Below, in pieces: positions 1 to 11,690 of a stretch of DNA of 64,000 bases. Position 1 is the stretch's first letter. Each line of letters begins with the position of its first letter. The notes under the pieces were generated by a model, which saw only the letters and a list, made by a program, of their open reading frames with translations, searched no databases and was not told the origin of the DNA. Source of the DNA: Solen grandis (lineage: Eukaryota > Mollusca > Bivalvia > Adapedonta > Solenidae); NCBI GenBank assembly GCA_021229015.1, contig CM037788.1, positions 46,911,520-46,975,519 on the forward strand, read 5' to 3'. The position numbers were made by a program, and so were the translations under genes.

Positions 1-868
1 ATTTCAATATTTCCAACACCTTGAGCAAGCCACACATCTAAAAATCCTAATCTTGATAACATATCTCTAACAAGTGTAACCCAAGAAGTTTTGTTCGGAT
101 GAAGCTCTGCATCCCTCATTAAAACATTATAAACAATTGAACAATATTTTAATTCACTAGAACAGTTTATCTTTAACCAGTATTTGATTATTCTTATATA
201 TCTATAATAAATTAATTCAGACCTGCCTAATATACCATACACAAAATCATTTTGAGTACACCTCTTTACATTTAAAACACGCTTACAATAAATAGTATGG
301 ACTCTTTCTATGTTTCCAGCTGTGTGAAAGCCCACAGTCTCACAAGCATAATTCAAAATTGGTAGTATCAATTTATCAAATAATTCTAGCCTATGCTTAA
401 CACTAACATCATTAAAATTAAATAAATATCTATTTAATTTAAAAACTGCTTTATGTGCTTTTTCTGACAATGCGACCTGTGTCTCACTCCATGAACCTGT
501 TTGAGTAAATGAAACCCTAAGTATGAAAAATATTTAACTATTTCTATAATGTCCCCATGAAAAGTGAAACGTAACTCACTAGGTAACGCCCCACCCTTTC
601 TAAATATCATAATCTTTGTTTTTTGTACATTGATCTTTAATTTCCACCTACAACAGTATTCATACAAACAATCAAGCCCCTTCTGTAACCCTTCTGCTGT
701 CTCTGAAAATATAACCATATCATCAGCATACAGCAAAACAAATAGTTTTGTCATGTATAATTCAATACCATCGAAACCATTCAATATCAAATGTTCCTCA
801 ATATCATTAAGAAACATAGAAAAAAGAAAAGGTGATACACATTCCCCTGACGTACTCCTAACATACAA
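1..868 (-). pseudogene. LINE copy 1 reverse transcriptase palm (YADD), thumb and C-terminal region
   Basis: After a one-base shift directly behind GVRQG, motif B continues as GECVSPFLFSMFLND, followed by motif C LLYADDMVIF with the catalytic aspartates, and the thumb block FSYLGFHL. A further lesion occurs near 470-510 (HGVRHRSHCQKK, where a different frame reads ALSEKAHKAVFKLNRYLF). The C-terminal text ILNYACETVGFH, RVHTIYCKRVL and IIKYWLKIN is then open to base 1. It is the middle of a C-terminal domain, so the element continues outside the window. Confidence 0.85.
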
Positions 869-1875
869 GTAAACTCATCACTAAGCATGTTATTAAACTT
901 AACACGTGATTTTATATTTGCATACATATCCATCAATATTTTAATCATTTTACCCCTTATACCTAATTTAATAAGTTTATACCATAAACTGTTTCTTTCG
1001 ACATAATCAAAAGCTTTCTTAAAATCTATAAAACTACAATACAATTTTTTACCAGTATTAAGCATGTGAGTTATTAACCCGTGTAATACAAAAATATTAT
1101 CAGTAGTACTCATACCTCCACGGAAACCCGCTTGAGCTTCTACATAAACATTATACTTTTCCGCCCATAAATTTAATCTGTTATTTAAAATATGCGTAAA
1201 TAATTTCCCCATAGTACTTAACAAAGTGATACCTCTATAGTTTTCAGGCATATTAACTGAACCCTTTTTATGCAATGGTATTATATATCCCTCAGACCAT
1301 GTATATGGAAAATGACCAGTATGAAATATATTATTAAATAATTCAAGTAAATATGGTAATAAAATTGTTTCACCGTGTTTAAAATATTCATTAAGATAAT
1401 TATCAGGACCTGCACTTTTACCTGATTTAAGTTCTTTAATTGCACGAGTAATTTCCTCCCTGTTTATAACAGTATCAAGTTCACTAAACATTACTGAAAC
1501 TCACCATTAACAATCTTTTCATTAAAATACACGACATCATCGTCCGGCTGAAAAAAAGGATCATCTGGGTTGTTCACCACCTTAAAATACTGCTCAAAAG
1601 AGGACAATGGAATATCAGGCGCCTTAACATGGCATGTTTGTTTGAGTAAATTCCAATAATACTTCGCATTTTTTACTCTGTATAATTCTAATGTTTTAGT
1701 TCTTTCAGTTAAATACTGTTTTTTACATCTTCTTATCGTATTTTTATAAATAGAGCGACATCTTACTAGTGCAAGTCTATTCACTTCATTTCTGTTTTGA
1801 CTCTCTATTTTGATTTAGTAAAATGTAAAAACTCTTCCTCTTTTGTTCACTTCTTCAGTATACCATGGGTTATTA
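787..1875 (-). pseudogene. LINE copy 1 linker and reverse transcriptase fingers/palm (motif A)
   Basis: The linker region (about 1875-1491) starts with PWYTEEVNK and continues in frame through MNRLALVRCRS to NGEFQ, then hits a stop created by a small deletion; the RT frame restarts at the overlapping ATG (MFSELD) at 1491. RT signatures follow in order: KSGKSAGPDNY, the NYRGITLLS block, AQAGFRGG, and motif A with FIDFKKAFD. The frame reaches motif B (GVRQG) near 850 and then shifts. The order and spacing are those of a LINE reverse transcriptase. Lesions: a shift at ~1491 and one at ~845. Confidence 0.9.
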
Positions 1876-1879
1876 TTAC

Positions 1880-2553
1880 TTTCATTATTTGCAATATCAC
1901 CTTTGTGTGAATTTACGTTTAAAAATAGGTATTAGTTACATTACTTAAATATTAGAAATCTCAATACTTTATCAAAAATTTCATCATATTAAAACAATTA
2001 TGAATGTTTTCATAAAAATTTAAATTTTACTTAAAAATCTGAAGATGTAGCTATTACATAATTTTTAAATCAGTATCCAAGCATATTGCATTTAAGTTTT
2101 CAAACATTACAACTTCATTATCATCGACGAAAAGTGTATATTGTACTATAGTTATTTCCAAAAACAAACTCAATCAAACAATGATTGTATACAATTATGC
2201 GTTCGACTTCAAACATGAAACACAATCCATATAAAATATCTGAGGCGAAATAATCAACACACTACTATCTCTGCTACCACAAAGGGTATATTTCCATTAC
2301 CATAATCACTAACACGCCGTCATTTCAAAATCCTCAATCCGGTTTGTTACACACATCTAATAAAGCGTTACATTATGTTGACTGCCGATATCCTGTGAAA
2401 TCTAGGGTAAAGACAGTGTATATCATAGGTACAAATAATTTTTTCGGAGTATTTTTATACAATCAGACTTAACAAAGGCCGTCTGTTAAATACAGACATA
2501 GTAGCGATTTACCACCCGTGACATTGTGTATCTAGCTTAGAGTCAACAATCTA
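1880..2553 (-). pseudogene. LINE copy 1 endonuclease C-terminal half, multiply frameshifted
   Basis: No long frame exists, but translating the minus strand piecewise shows endonuclease text: FDRLLTL near 2535, LLDVCNK near 2350, and YTLCGSRDSSV with VDY in the next frame near 2250-2290. These match the usual C-terminal part of AP-type LINE endonucleases. At least three frameshifts or stops are needed. Closer to 1900 the sequence is too decayed to place. Confidence 0.55.
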
Positions 2554-3183
2554 TCAAACTACTGTTTCAATCATGTTAAACCTACTGCTACCTTCCGGCA
2601 TTGCATAACATAAACCAACAAATAAATCTTCAGGTAAAGAAAAAGTTTCCCCATCTAATCTAACCCATAAAATATCGTCCTCACTTTGATAAAATTTACA
2701 ATCATCTGTAACATAATTATTTCTTATATAAATGGTAATACCACCCGAATCTCGTTTGCTGTTTCTAGAACGTTTTCTATGTAAAGAAAAATGTGTAAAA
2801 TCAGTAAAGTTCATATTATATATATCATTTGACCATGTTTCGGTGAACATAACAATATCATTTTTTTCAAAGATAGATTTAATTTCATCACATTCTAGTT
2901 TATTGTTATATTTTGAAATTAAACACTGTATATTCAGGAGTGCAAACCTGAGTCGCACCTTCTCCTGTCCCCCCTAACCCGAGTCCACATTCGTTATGCC
3001 TGGCTGGTTAACATCGTCCGTAGTTGCACGTGTTGACGGGTTATGCGTAACAGTTCCTGACACCCCACTGCGCACTGCCGACACAGATTGTTCCCGGCTC
3101 TGACCTGAATGTCTCCTTGATGTAGACCTGGATTTGTGGGCGCCCTTCTGCTTATTTTGTTTTTTTAGCAGAAGACTCATCAC
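2554..3183 (-). pseudogene. LINE copy 1 ORF2 start and N-terminal endonuclease, nonsense-interrupted
   Basis: The frame opened by the ATG at 3181-3183 (MMSLLLKK) and the endonuclease frame below 2958 are the same frame, split by one TAG at 2971-2973. The first ~70 residues are basic and Ser/Thr-rich. The endonuclease begins with LLNIQCLISKYNN, followed by the catalytic-acid motif FTETWSND and the strand GGITIYIRNN, as in AP-type endonucleases that nick the target DNA for target-primed reverse transcription. The open frame stops just after MIETVV near 2554. The overlap with ORF1 suggests coupled translation in the active parent, which is inference. Confidence 0.8.
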
Positions 3184-4246
3184 TGTTAGTGTTTATGACA
3201 TTCTGACTCTGGGAACCAGCCGGTATCCTATCACGTGCTGTCGTTCCCTGCGTTAAGTCGATGGCCTCAGGCGACTTCACTACGTCTGTCTGCTGTTTTA
3301 AATGAATACTACCGCTGATGGACTCGGTTACTGGAGTAAACCCCTGCTGTGCGCAAGTCGTAGTACAACTGCTTGGTAACATGGTGTTGCTATGGTCAAT
3401 CGTTATGTCATCGTACATTGACACGTTTTCTTCTAGCACAGGGAAATCTGCTAAACGGGATCTGTACAAAACAGAGTTCCAGTCGGGAAATTCGTCCCGA
3501 ACAACCCGATTACTGCACATAAGCCTAGCGGGATACACACATCTTACATTGGCACCAGGATTGTCTTTCTTGGTCTCTTTTAATAATGGCCACAGACGCC
3601 TCCTAGCGTCTGCAATTTCCTTTGGAAAATCACGGTCTATAGAGTACCCAGGACAGTTTTTTAACATTTTAGCGTTGGACATAATATATTCCACATCACT
3701 GAAATTCAGAAAATTTGCTATAATAGCTCTTGTGGATTTCTGGCCCAGTTTTGTGACTCCAAGCCTGTGCGAACGAGTGATAATAATGCCATTCGTGTCA
3801 ATTTTCAAAGCATTACCAATAAAATCAAAAATGAGATCGGCACAGTTTTCATAGCGTGATTCTTTAATGCCCCGGAAAATCAAGTTGTTTCTTCTCCCAC
3901 GTGCTTCTACATCTATAGATTTGTACGATAATGTTTTTAGAAGTGTCGATTGTTTGTTTGTAACTGCGGCTATACGGCTGATGTTGCTACAGGCCACTTT
4001 CATGAATTGGTGAGTGGTAGCTATAAGTCCATGAGTACTAGCCTGATCTGTCTTAAGATTCAAAATTTCATCAAAAATCATGGATAGCTTTGTGTCAGTA
4101 CTCGCAGTCTCAAACTCATTTGGTGAAGGGACGGAACTAGTACTTGTTGCATGACGACGTCTTTTACTGCTATTTCTAGGCGTCATTTCCCAATCACCCG
4201 TATCACTGTTTTCCATTATGTTCAGTTGCGAAAAAGAAGTCGCCAT
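3152..4246 (-). CDS. LINE copy 1 ORF1 protein (nucleic-acid-binding, L1 ORF1p-like), intact frame
   Basis: A 364-residue open frame from an ATG. The N-terminal ~50 residues are polar with a basic patch (SSKRRRH, about residues 26-32). Residues 50-115 look helical. A likely RRM-type core starts at RRNNLIFRG (118-126) and continues with RSHRLG (158-163). A downstream block with IDRDFPKEI and ADARRRLWP (203-220) resembles the C-terminal domain of L1-type ORF1 proteins. The tail is Ser/Thr/Lys-rich and ends in AKKTK. Known members of this class bind element RNA as chaperones in the retrotransposition RNP; that role is inferred here from layout. The frame is unbroken although ORF2 next to it is ruined, so the insertion is not very old. 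A cellular gene of similar fold is unlikely given the endonuclease directly downstream. Confidence 0.8.
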   Translation of the reverse strand: MATSFSQLNIMENSDTGDWEMTPRNSSKRRRHATSTSSVPSPNEFETASTDTKLSMIFDEILNLKTDQASTHGLIATTHQFMKVACSNISRIAAVTNKQSTLLKTLSYKSIDVEARGRRNNLIFRGIKESRYENCADLIFDFIGNALKIDTNGIIITRSHRLGVTKLGQKSTRAIIANFLNFSDVEYIMSNAKMLKNCPGYSIDRDFPKEIADARRRLWPLLKETKKDNPGANVRCVYPARLMCSNRVVRDEFPDWNSVLYRSRLADFPVLEENVSMYDDITIDHSNTMLPSSCTTTCAQQGFTPVTESISGSIHLKQQTDVVKSPEAIDLTQGTTARDRIPAGSQSQNVINTNSDESSAKKTK

Positions 4247-4299
4247 CTTGAATACCTTAGAATGTTACGCTTGACCAACCACGGTAAAAAAAGTTTGTA

Positions 4300-5339
4300 A
4301 AATACCTTAACAGACGTCAATTCTCAAAATGTCCAAAATCCAAAATCCTCAGAATAATGTACCACTTCTATAAATATACTTTATCCAGAAATCATCTTCA
4401 CAACTACGTTAGAATCCTCAATTTTTATTAAAGAAAGCAGACTGAAAATTTTGAATGTCCACTCGCGCCATCTTGCTACATAACAAATAGTCCACCTCGG
4501 ACGCGCCATTGCGAGCAATAAATGTATAAGAACCTTGATAATTGCCAACCCTGCCGTTATACACGTGGATTTACACAAGTCTAAAAGTTTTGACCCGAAA
4601 TTGTTACACTTTTTGTCTGAAGAGGCCCTATTGCGGTATTCATCTGGTATATAATCAGGATCACCAAAAATGTGTTAATATTATCGTTTCTTATAAAATC
4701 ATATTGCAAACCTACGCTGCTGTTTTTTTTCCTTGAGAATAAATCTATTCAAAACGAACAGTACAGTGAAAAATAGTTGATGTAAAAGATGATTGATTTA
4801 AATTGTTTTGACACGTTGATTTGGATAATATGTGCATTTTGAGAGAAAGAAAATAACACCTTTACATACAAATAAATCCTATTCATATTGTTGTTCTGTC
4901 AGAGTTACTGTCACTGTAGACTTACAATCAGAGGTAAAAAAGTGTACGGCATGCAAGTAGAATAAGGCAAATTGAAAACAAATTGTAAACAATGTAATAT
5001 TAAACTATTTTTTATGTTTGGGATAGATGGGAATCACGCTCGTCATATCCCATCACGCCTCGTTCTTACATGACATATCACATTACCTGAAGACAAGGTT
5101 GGATGCGGGGATTTTTCTGGTTATATTCATTATATCTCTTATTCATCCATAAAGTAAACAGCATTTGTTTTTCTTTGTTGTTATTTTTTATGATTTCGAC
5201 TGTTCCATATCCATATGTATACTCGTATATGATTTCTTCTCCTCCGCACATGAAGCATGAACAAGGTATGATAAGGATTGTATGATAAGTATACTTAGGA
5301 TATAACTACCACTTGGCCTCTTAACCCACTAGAGTTTTC
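4300..5339. other. No gene seen; one old dispersed-repeat fragment
   Basis: Only short spurious frames are present. Bases 4720-4830 resemble 12186-12330: both share a sequence around GAGAAT-ATCTATTCA followed by GTAAAAGA-GATTG and TTGTTTTGA. This points to a weakly conserved dispersed repeat. Confidence 0.5.
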
Positions 5340-5465
5340 AAGTAAGGAGGCATCCTACCTGACTTGCGGAAGTTCAGTGGTTCTACTTTGGTGTCTTTAT
5401 GCATTCTGCACCTTTCTCAACCTGCAATAAGCTGTACGTCGCTTCATGACTGATATACGTCAGTA
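5340..5465 (+). repeat. Degenerate SINE-A fragment (tail half)
   Basis: The order GAGG-A-CCT-CC, CTTGCGGAAG, CAGTGGTTCTAC, GCATTC, CTTTCTCAACCTG, TAAGCTG-ACGTCGC and TATGACTGAT follows the conserved body of the SINE-A copies at 51388 and 58088, with many substitutions. The tRNA-like head is not recognisable. Confidence 0.6.
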
Positions 5466-6489
5466 ATTTGTAATATATCAACAATCATTGTCTAGAGACA
5501 AATCCAAACAGTACAGATTCATCCAGCGTCAGACATGTTAGAAGTATTTGAAATATGGCATAATATGGCAAAAAAAGTGAACGCGCTCTTTAGCAACTGT
5601 TTTGGTTGGATTTTGACGTTTTCATTTATAGAGCACCAGTTCTTCGTTCGTAAAATAATGGAACGGCCAATGTCATAATTATATTTTGATTGTTGGATAT
5701 TAGAAAACAAAGTACTCAGCATGAACATGGGATAAGTCACTATGGAAACTTATAACGATAACCGTAGGGTCAATATTTTTGTTTCATTTCAATAAGATGA
5801 AAAAATAAGTAAAAAGGAAAAAAAACTTTTATCATCGTCAGTTAGATGAAATTTAATTTTTCGAGAATGTCTACGAACAGTCAGATGACCCTTGTATATA
5901 CTTTGTTCAGTTTGGTAAAATTAGATCTGAGTGTTCTTCAGACAATGTACTTATCCAAAGTCACGTTATAAATCAGTATGACAAATATGGTTCTCCACGG
6001 GGAGTCTGGACTCATGATCAGGACAAATTGGAATAATGTTATGGAAAAACTCTCTAGGGGGATGAACTTTAAACAACGTTCTCTCGAATAAAATTGCAGT
6101 TGTTGATATTTCATATTTATCTAAAGAAACGAAAGAAAAAAATATACATATATAAATACAGGTTGTCCACTGCTGATCTGCAATCAGTTCCTTTTCTTGC
6201 AAAATCATCGATCATTTTTAAGATAAATTATACTTTTAATCAAACCATATTTTTATTTATGATTTAATTAACTAGTTCTGAAAAGTTCTATTTCTGCAAA
6301 ATACCTATATTTCTAAAAGTCCTACATTGATTTTTCTTGTTTATGAAAACTGGATATGATATCGTGCGTATGGTAATAAAAGCTTAAGAAAGAAGTATTG
6401 TGAAGGATAATGAAGTACCCAGCATAACAATTTACCGTAAAATACAATCAACGATTTTGTATGTTTTTTTCATTTTAATTTGAGAAACA
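5466..6489. other. No gene or recognisable repeat
   Basis: AT-rich sequence with short frames lacking any recognisable domain or codon signal. Confidence 0.5.
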
Positions 6490-6490
6490 T

Positions 6491-6519
6491 TGTATTTATT
6501 TATTTATTTATTTATTTAG
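6491..6519. repeat. (ATTT)n microsatellite
   Basis: About seven TTTA units in a row. Confidence 0.85.
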
Positions 6520-6550
6520 TTGAATGACGAATATTAGAGAAAAAGAAAGA

Positions 6551-6582
6551 CTCCATTTGGGCTTTACTCCATTTGGGCTTTC
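6551..6582. repeat. Two copies of a 16-bp direct repeat
   Basis: ACTCCATTTGGGCTTT occurs twice without a gap. Confidence 0.8.
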
Positions 6583-6949
6583 ATTAATCTAAATGTATTT
6601 ATAGAAATATATCATTTATTTCGAAATAAAATATTCTCATCAAATGCTTTATAACAATTATAGTTATGTTGTAAAAATTGTATCAAAACTGAATATACAG
6701 TTGGATCAACAATATTAATGATAAAACCTGTAGCAGTAAGCACAATCGAAAACCTACACTTGCTGCAGTGAAATCTGCGCGACCCTTCACCTCCACCACA
6801 AACATAGTCCAATATTCATCGCATTGAAACTGAAGCATAACCTAAATATTACATTCGTATCAGTGAAGGTTTATGAAAATACAGTCTCAGACATTTGTTA
6901 GCAAATTCTAGAAACAACTTCAGGGGTGAAAGTTTACCACGACCTATAC

Positions 6950-7313
6950 CTATATTTGTAGCAGTGAAGCCTTAGCACAATTCCAGACATATATTTGTAG
7001 CAGTGAAGCCTTAGCACAATTCCAGACATACATTTGTAGCAGTGAAGGCACAATTCCAGACATATATTTGTAGCAGTGAAGCCTTAGCACAATTCCAGAC
7101 ATACATTTGTAGCAGTGAAGCCTTAGCACAATTCAAGACATACATTTGTAGCAGTGAATGCACAATTCCAGACATATATTTGTAGCAGTGAAGCCTTAGC
7201 ACAATTCCAGACATACATTTGTAGCAGTGAAGGCACAATTCCAGCACAATTCCAGACATACATTTGTAGCAGTGAAGGCACAATACCAGCACAATTCCAG
7301 ACATACATTTGTA
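6950..7313. repeat. 39-bp minisatellite with degenerate flanks
   Basis: The core has about nine units. The full unit is 39 bp (ACATTTGTAGCAGTGAAGCC followed by TTAGCACAATTCCAGACAT). Variants of 34 and about 45 bp arise by loss or gain around GCACAATTCC. Degenerate units containing GTAGCAGTGAA are scattered from about 6720 to 7640, so the old array was larger and the centre has been re-homogenised. Because 39 is a multiple of three, the minus strand has an open frame of repeating MYVWNCA-SLLQ text, which is a by-product and not evidence for a gene. Confidence 0.9.
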
Positions 7314-7639
7314 GGCTTACCCTAATCTAAGTCATATGCCTGTAGTAGTGAAGGTTAGCGACAGTTATAAGCTTACTACTGAAGGCAAACAACAATCATG
7401 TCTTTTACCTTAGTTATTAAGGTATCATGAAACCAAACCTATACTTGCGACAGAGAAGGAGACACACATACGCCATTGAAGGATAACAACAACACAATAC
7501 GTAAATTTCACAACCCCAACGTTTCAAGTGAAGAAGTTAAGGCTAATCCCAACTCAAGACCTTTATATGTAGCGGTGAATATTAAAAATGAAGCCAGACA
7601 TACATTTATAGCAGTGAGAATGATAACAATCACAGAGTT

Positions 7640-8990
7640 ACTCGTGTAGACTTGAAGTCTTATGACAACCAAAACAGTGAATCGCTTTGTTATGAATTGT
7701 GGTTGATGAAACATAACGACTTTTATATAATGAGATACTCGTTTGTATTAATATGCCCGAATCCTGGACATAGACATCCAATCTCCTTTCTTGGCAATAT
7801 GTAAAATGCTTAGTGACCACTATTATATAAACTAAATAAAATTACATATTAACCTTTACTAAATAAAACTTTCTTTTAACTTTCGAATAATTGATAATAT
7901 CTTAAAAATATTTGAAACATCAAATCCATCTTGACACGTATAAAAATGAGATTCAACGAAAATAAGAAATTTAAAAATATATAAATTTATTTCTTCTCTT
8001 AGACTAGCTGTTGATCACAGAATTTCTCCAAACCTGAAATGAAAATTTATATAATTAAAATACATAATTAAACACAGAGCTTGACATTCATCTAAACCAG
8101 TTAAGCGACAATAAAAGCTAGGCGACCAAACCGTCTAACCCTTACTATGCTAAATGTCTTACTCTTCCTTACAATTGTCATTTCTTCATTTTAAACTGCA
8201 TCATCAGTTGTTTAAGGTGGTACTTGCTGTGTAGACTATGTTCGGACTGCAAGAATATGCAGGCTTATCCTGGTTTACACTGGTCGCAAAGGCAGCGATA
8301 AGTGCTTACAGCATTGTAGGGGTTAAGCAACCAGCATAATTACGAAATAAATAGTTTGCTTTTATCAATATATTTCGCTAAGTAGTCACCTCCACATAGT
8401 CTCTAGTATGGTATTTCGAGACAGTTTGTACTTTATTTACGTCCATATAGATAACATGAAGAACTATAATTACTTTAAATGGATTTTCAATGATGCAAAG
8501 ATTAAACCTTTCAAGCAATATCAATTTGGCAAGTTTACTCAATATGTCATTAAATATGCTATCGTTTGTTTTAATTTTTGCAATATTTGATTATTGTCTT
8601 CATTTTTGTTGATCAGTACATTACTTAAATTTAAGTGTTTTCATTTCTTATCAGGTGGTATTAAATTAAGTGCTTTTCGTCATTCAGTTTATTTTGTGTT
8701 CAGAGTGATTACTGTTTATGACAAAAACAATTGCATATGCAACTAACTAAGAAATCGTAAAATGTACCTCAATATTGCATTCGTTAATTTCTATGAAATA
8801 AGTAATATTAAAACAAAAAAATTCGATTGCATAATGCATTGTCAATTAAAAATCAAATTAAGGTGTTTTCATTAGAATAATGGCACGTTAATGATATCTC
8901 ACTTATCATAACGTTACCATAGCATGAAATATAGGGAACCAGTTCACATTTTAACGTCAGAATGTCAGAGGTATTTTTGAAATACAGCTC
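7640..8990. other. No gene or recognisable repeat
   Basis: AT-rich sequence with only short frames; nothing recognised. Confidence 0.5.
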
Positions 8991-9002
8991 TAGTGTAAAT
9001 AG

Positions 9003-9650
9003 TTTTTTTTTTCGGCGTAGCTGTATAATTTCGATTTCAACTCGCATCTTAAACCAATCAAATGTACGCTAACAGCGGTAAATAATTCTAAGCTGAATAA
9101 AAGGACTCCTGTTATTGGTTAACGCATCGTTATGGACTATAAAATTACTGTAAATAAGGGGTGCAGCTTGTATATATCATTCAGCTTGGTGTTATTACTT
9201 TTCTTTTTGATGTAAACATGAAAGTGATTTCAGTAAGTTAAATACAACCCTTTTCCATCAATTGAGGAATGCTACTTTGTGAAAATGATTTAAAACAACA
9301 AAACAGAATCCACCGTGTTATGACATGAAACCCCTTAATTACTATGTATATTGAATTCTTCCAGCCTGCCGAGATGCTCTCATTGAAAATTAATTCGCCA
9401 AAACCAAAAAACTATGAACAAATATCAAACAAGCCTATTTACAGATATATTATTTTGTATTACCGTCTATAATTTTTTTATAAGTAATATTTCATAGAAA
9501 AAATACTGAACTATTTCTAGAGCGTACTAAATTTGTTGTGCGTCGGTCTTTCGCGCGCTTTTCCTCGGAATGTTCTAGAAGACTGGAAATCTCGTTTTCT
9601 TTCATCCTACGCCGAATATCTTTTTTAAAGATATTTCTTGTTTTTGCTTT
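9003..9650. mobile_element. Possible non-autonomous element sharing both ends with 16640-17085
   Basis: The left part (TTTTTTCGGCGTAGCTGTATAA, 9003-9030) recurs at 16640-16665, and the right part (TACGCCGAATATC with an AAATATC/GATATTT hairpin, 9603-9640) recurs at 17036-17070. The two ends are inverted copies of TTCGGCGTA. The interiors of the two copies do not align by eye. This fits a deletion-derivative transposon pair, but no target-site duplication is visible. Confidence 0.4.
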
Positions 9651-9882
9651 GCTTAATTATTCAGTTGGCGTTTAGGCTGGTACCACTGATTCCCAAGCAG
9701 TTGAAGCCAATCACAGACAGGCTATACACACGTTGAATAGTGTGCATTTTTTGTTTAATATTTGATTTTAAACAATATGGTGATGGTTTGTACAAATTAA
9801 ATTTAAATTATGACCATTTGTTTCAATGATGAAACATTATGAACTTTTCTTTATATATTAAAGAAACTAACATCTGATCGTC

Positions 9883-9970
9883 GACAAGGTCTCAACTTTG
9901 TTCCACTCATTGACAAATGTCTCAACTTTGTTCCACTCATTGACAAGGTCTAAAATTTGTTCCACTCATC
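9883..9970. repeat. Three tandem copies of a 29-30 bp unit
   Basis: The unit GACAAGGTCTCAACTTTG-TTCCACTCAT occurs three times with few changes. Confidence 0.85.
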
Positions 9971-9974
9971 GTAA

Positions 9975-10966
9975 AGGATCAACTGTTTTCTTTTAGGACC
10001 GTGAGACGGAAATTGAAATTAATGTTTTGCCATTGGTTTCAGAGAGGAAGATCAAATTAATTTATACATTTGTATTCTTATGACCCGATGTCATATTTAC
10101 TTTGACAAATGTAGTCTTTTACAATGTGACTCCAGGTGGTGGACACGTTTATTATTATTCTGTGTAGAAATACTGTCAATATGATTATCAGAATTCAATG
10201 TAACCAACGTAAATTAATTTGGAGTCCATTAATACTTCTGACTCCTACAAGAGTAAGTTCGCCGGCCAAATCTTGATGGCTCCTTGTGTTTACAAGGGCA
10301 TGTGCAAAATAATCATTTTAATTTTATTCAGACTGCTGATGTAATACAAAGAAACGATCTAGGCCACCGATTCCCACTTTTTAAATCCCAAAACATGTGC
10401 TATACTTACTGTTGGAGGCATTTAATTGTGATCATATTTTGGTTTATGGTTTTAAAACGTTACTTGTACCAGGATACTTCACAGCGTCTTTGATCTGAAA
10501 ACAAAAACATATTGCTCACTCCAAAGTAATCGAACAACGGAAAAAGATTGTCCTTTATATAATTAAGAACAATTTCTGACATTAAATGGCTCTTGAATAT
10601 ACGCCTCGGAACAACAAATTGATAACAGGTCTTTTTGCAATTACACTTATGTTGTACAAAGTCCTAGTCAGGTTTTGTTACAAGAAGACTACACGTATCT
10701 AAAAAATACTGAAAACCATTAGTTTAATCATATCAGCATAAAAAAAAGAAGATAAATACTTTTAGAGATGTTCATGTAACTTCATACCATTTCAAACGGA
10801 AAATGGACTTTTGTTTCCCTAAATGCATAAGGTTAAAAAGGCATGAACTCTTGTGTTTTATGTGTGTTTGATGATGTATTCCCGAGTAAGCAGTCAGAAT
10901 GATGTATGAGTTGTGTCACTACTAACATTACTTGTATAAACCACGGTGATTTTGATTATTCAACCT
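9975..10966. other. No gene or recognisable repeat
   Basis: Only short frames; nothing recognised. Confidence 0.5.
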
Positions 10967-10968
10967 AT

Positions 10969-10989
10969 ATATATATATATATATATATT
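10969..10989. repeat. (TA)n microsatellite
   Basis: Uninterrupted TA dinucleotides. Confidence 0.9.
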
Positions 10990-11289
10990 ATTTACGACCG
11001 AGTTAAAAGTTAAAAGAGAAAACTATTGATTATTCATCCTAGACCATGACTAAGTATTGTAAAGAAAATGTTCAAGAGACATCATGCTTGATGCAGATAA
11101 TTATTCTCGTAAGTATCCATTATTGTAAACATATTTTTAAAACCACAGCCTATTGTTTTTTTTAAAGCAGTAAATGTTCCATAACATCTCACGCACTAAA
11201 ATCGATTTGTATTTCAAAAGAAAACAAAAACAATTGTGTGTCCTACCAACTTCGAATGGAATCAGAAAGTGTTTGCCTTTCACAAATTT

Positions 11290-11690
11290 AAATTGTCATA
11301 TATCAATAAAATTTCCTTTTCAAAAGGAAGGCTGGTCCAGTTTTTATTAGCCGCTCTAGCCAAATCATCATTCTGTTGTTTAACCACCAACTGATTTTGT
11401 TCAAGATTTAACCCCATTATGATAACAACGTGCCTTGAAATGGACTTAAAGTCTGAATTTAGCATTCCCGAATTGAAGCAGTGTAACAGAACAAGCATTC
11501 AATTTGTAATTGGTTGATTGTTTGTTTCCCACGCTTCATATTAATTTTGGGAAACCCGCACATGACGTGTACACAAACAGAATTTTCGGCTATCTACCAA
11601 GTTAAGCATGTCCGAAATGTGACAAGAAAGATAAGGGAAACACATGTACAAATAAATATACGGCTTGCGGCTGTGGCTTCAAACCAAAAA
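11290..11690. repeat. Dispersed repeat R1, copy 1
   Basis: Aligns by eye to 37830-38560. Shared anchors in the same order are GGAAGGCT-G-CCAGTT, CTA-CCAAA, TGTT-AACCACCAACTG, CTGTTCAAG, CCCC-TATGATAACA, then GGTTG-TTGTTTGTT, TTTGGGAAACCC, CATATGACGT, ACACAAA, TCGGCTATCT-CCAA, and GGCTTGCGGC. The two copies also keep a comparable short minus-strand reading (LEQ-QLVV-Q and W-SLP), which is too little to claim coding function. The family was not identified. Confidence 0.7.

Larger units (their letters stand above)
1..4300 (-). mobile_element. Non-LTR retrotransposon (LINE copy 1), decayed, 3' end outside window
   Basis: Read on the minus strand, this stretch holds, in order, an ORF1 of L1-ORF1p-like layout, an AP-type endonuclease, a linker and a reverse transcriptase, which is the standard order of a two-ORF non-LTR retrotransposon. 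ORF1 is open. ORF2 is broken by one nonsense codon and several frameshifts, so the copy cannot be autonomous. ORF2 appears to begin at the ATG at 3181-3183, overlapping the ORF1 stop by about 30 bases. The coding frame is still open at base 1, so the C-terminus and 3' UTR lie to the left of the window. The left edge of the 5' UTR (beyond 4246) is not defined. The clade was not resolved. Confidence 0.9.

Noticed and set aside
3318..3854. 178-codon plus-strand frame
   Set aside because: Antisense shadow of the LINE ORF1.
7011..7308. Open frames of 61-97 codons with repeated MYVWNCA text on the minus strand
   Set aside because: Produced by the 39-bp minisatellite, whose length is a multiple of three; no start context, domain or second evidence.
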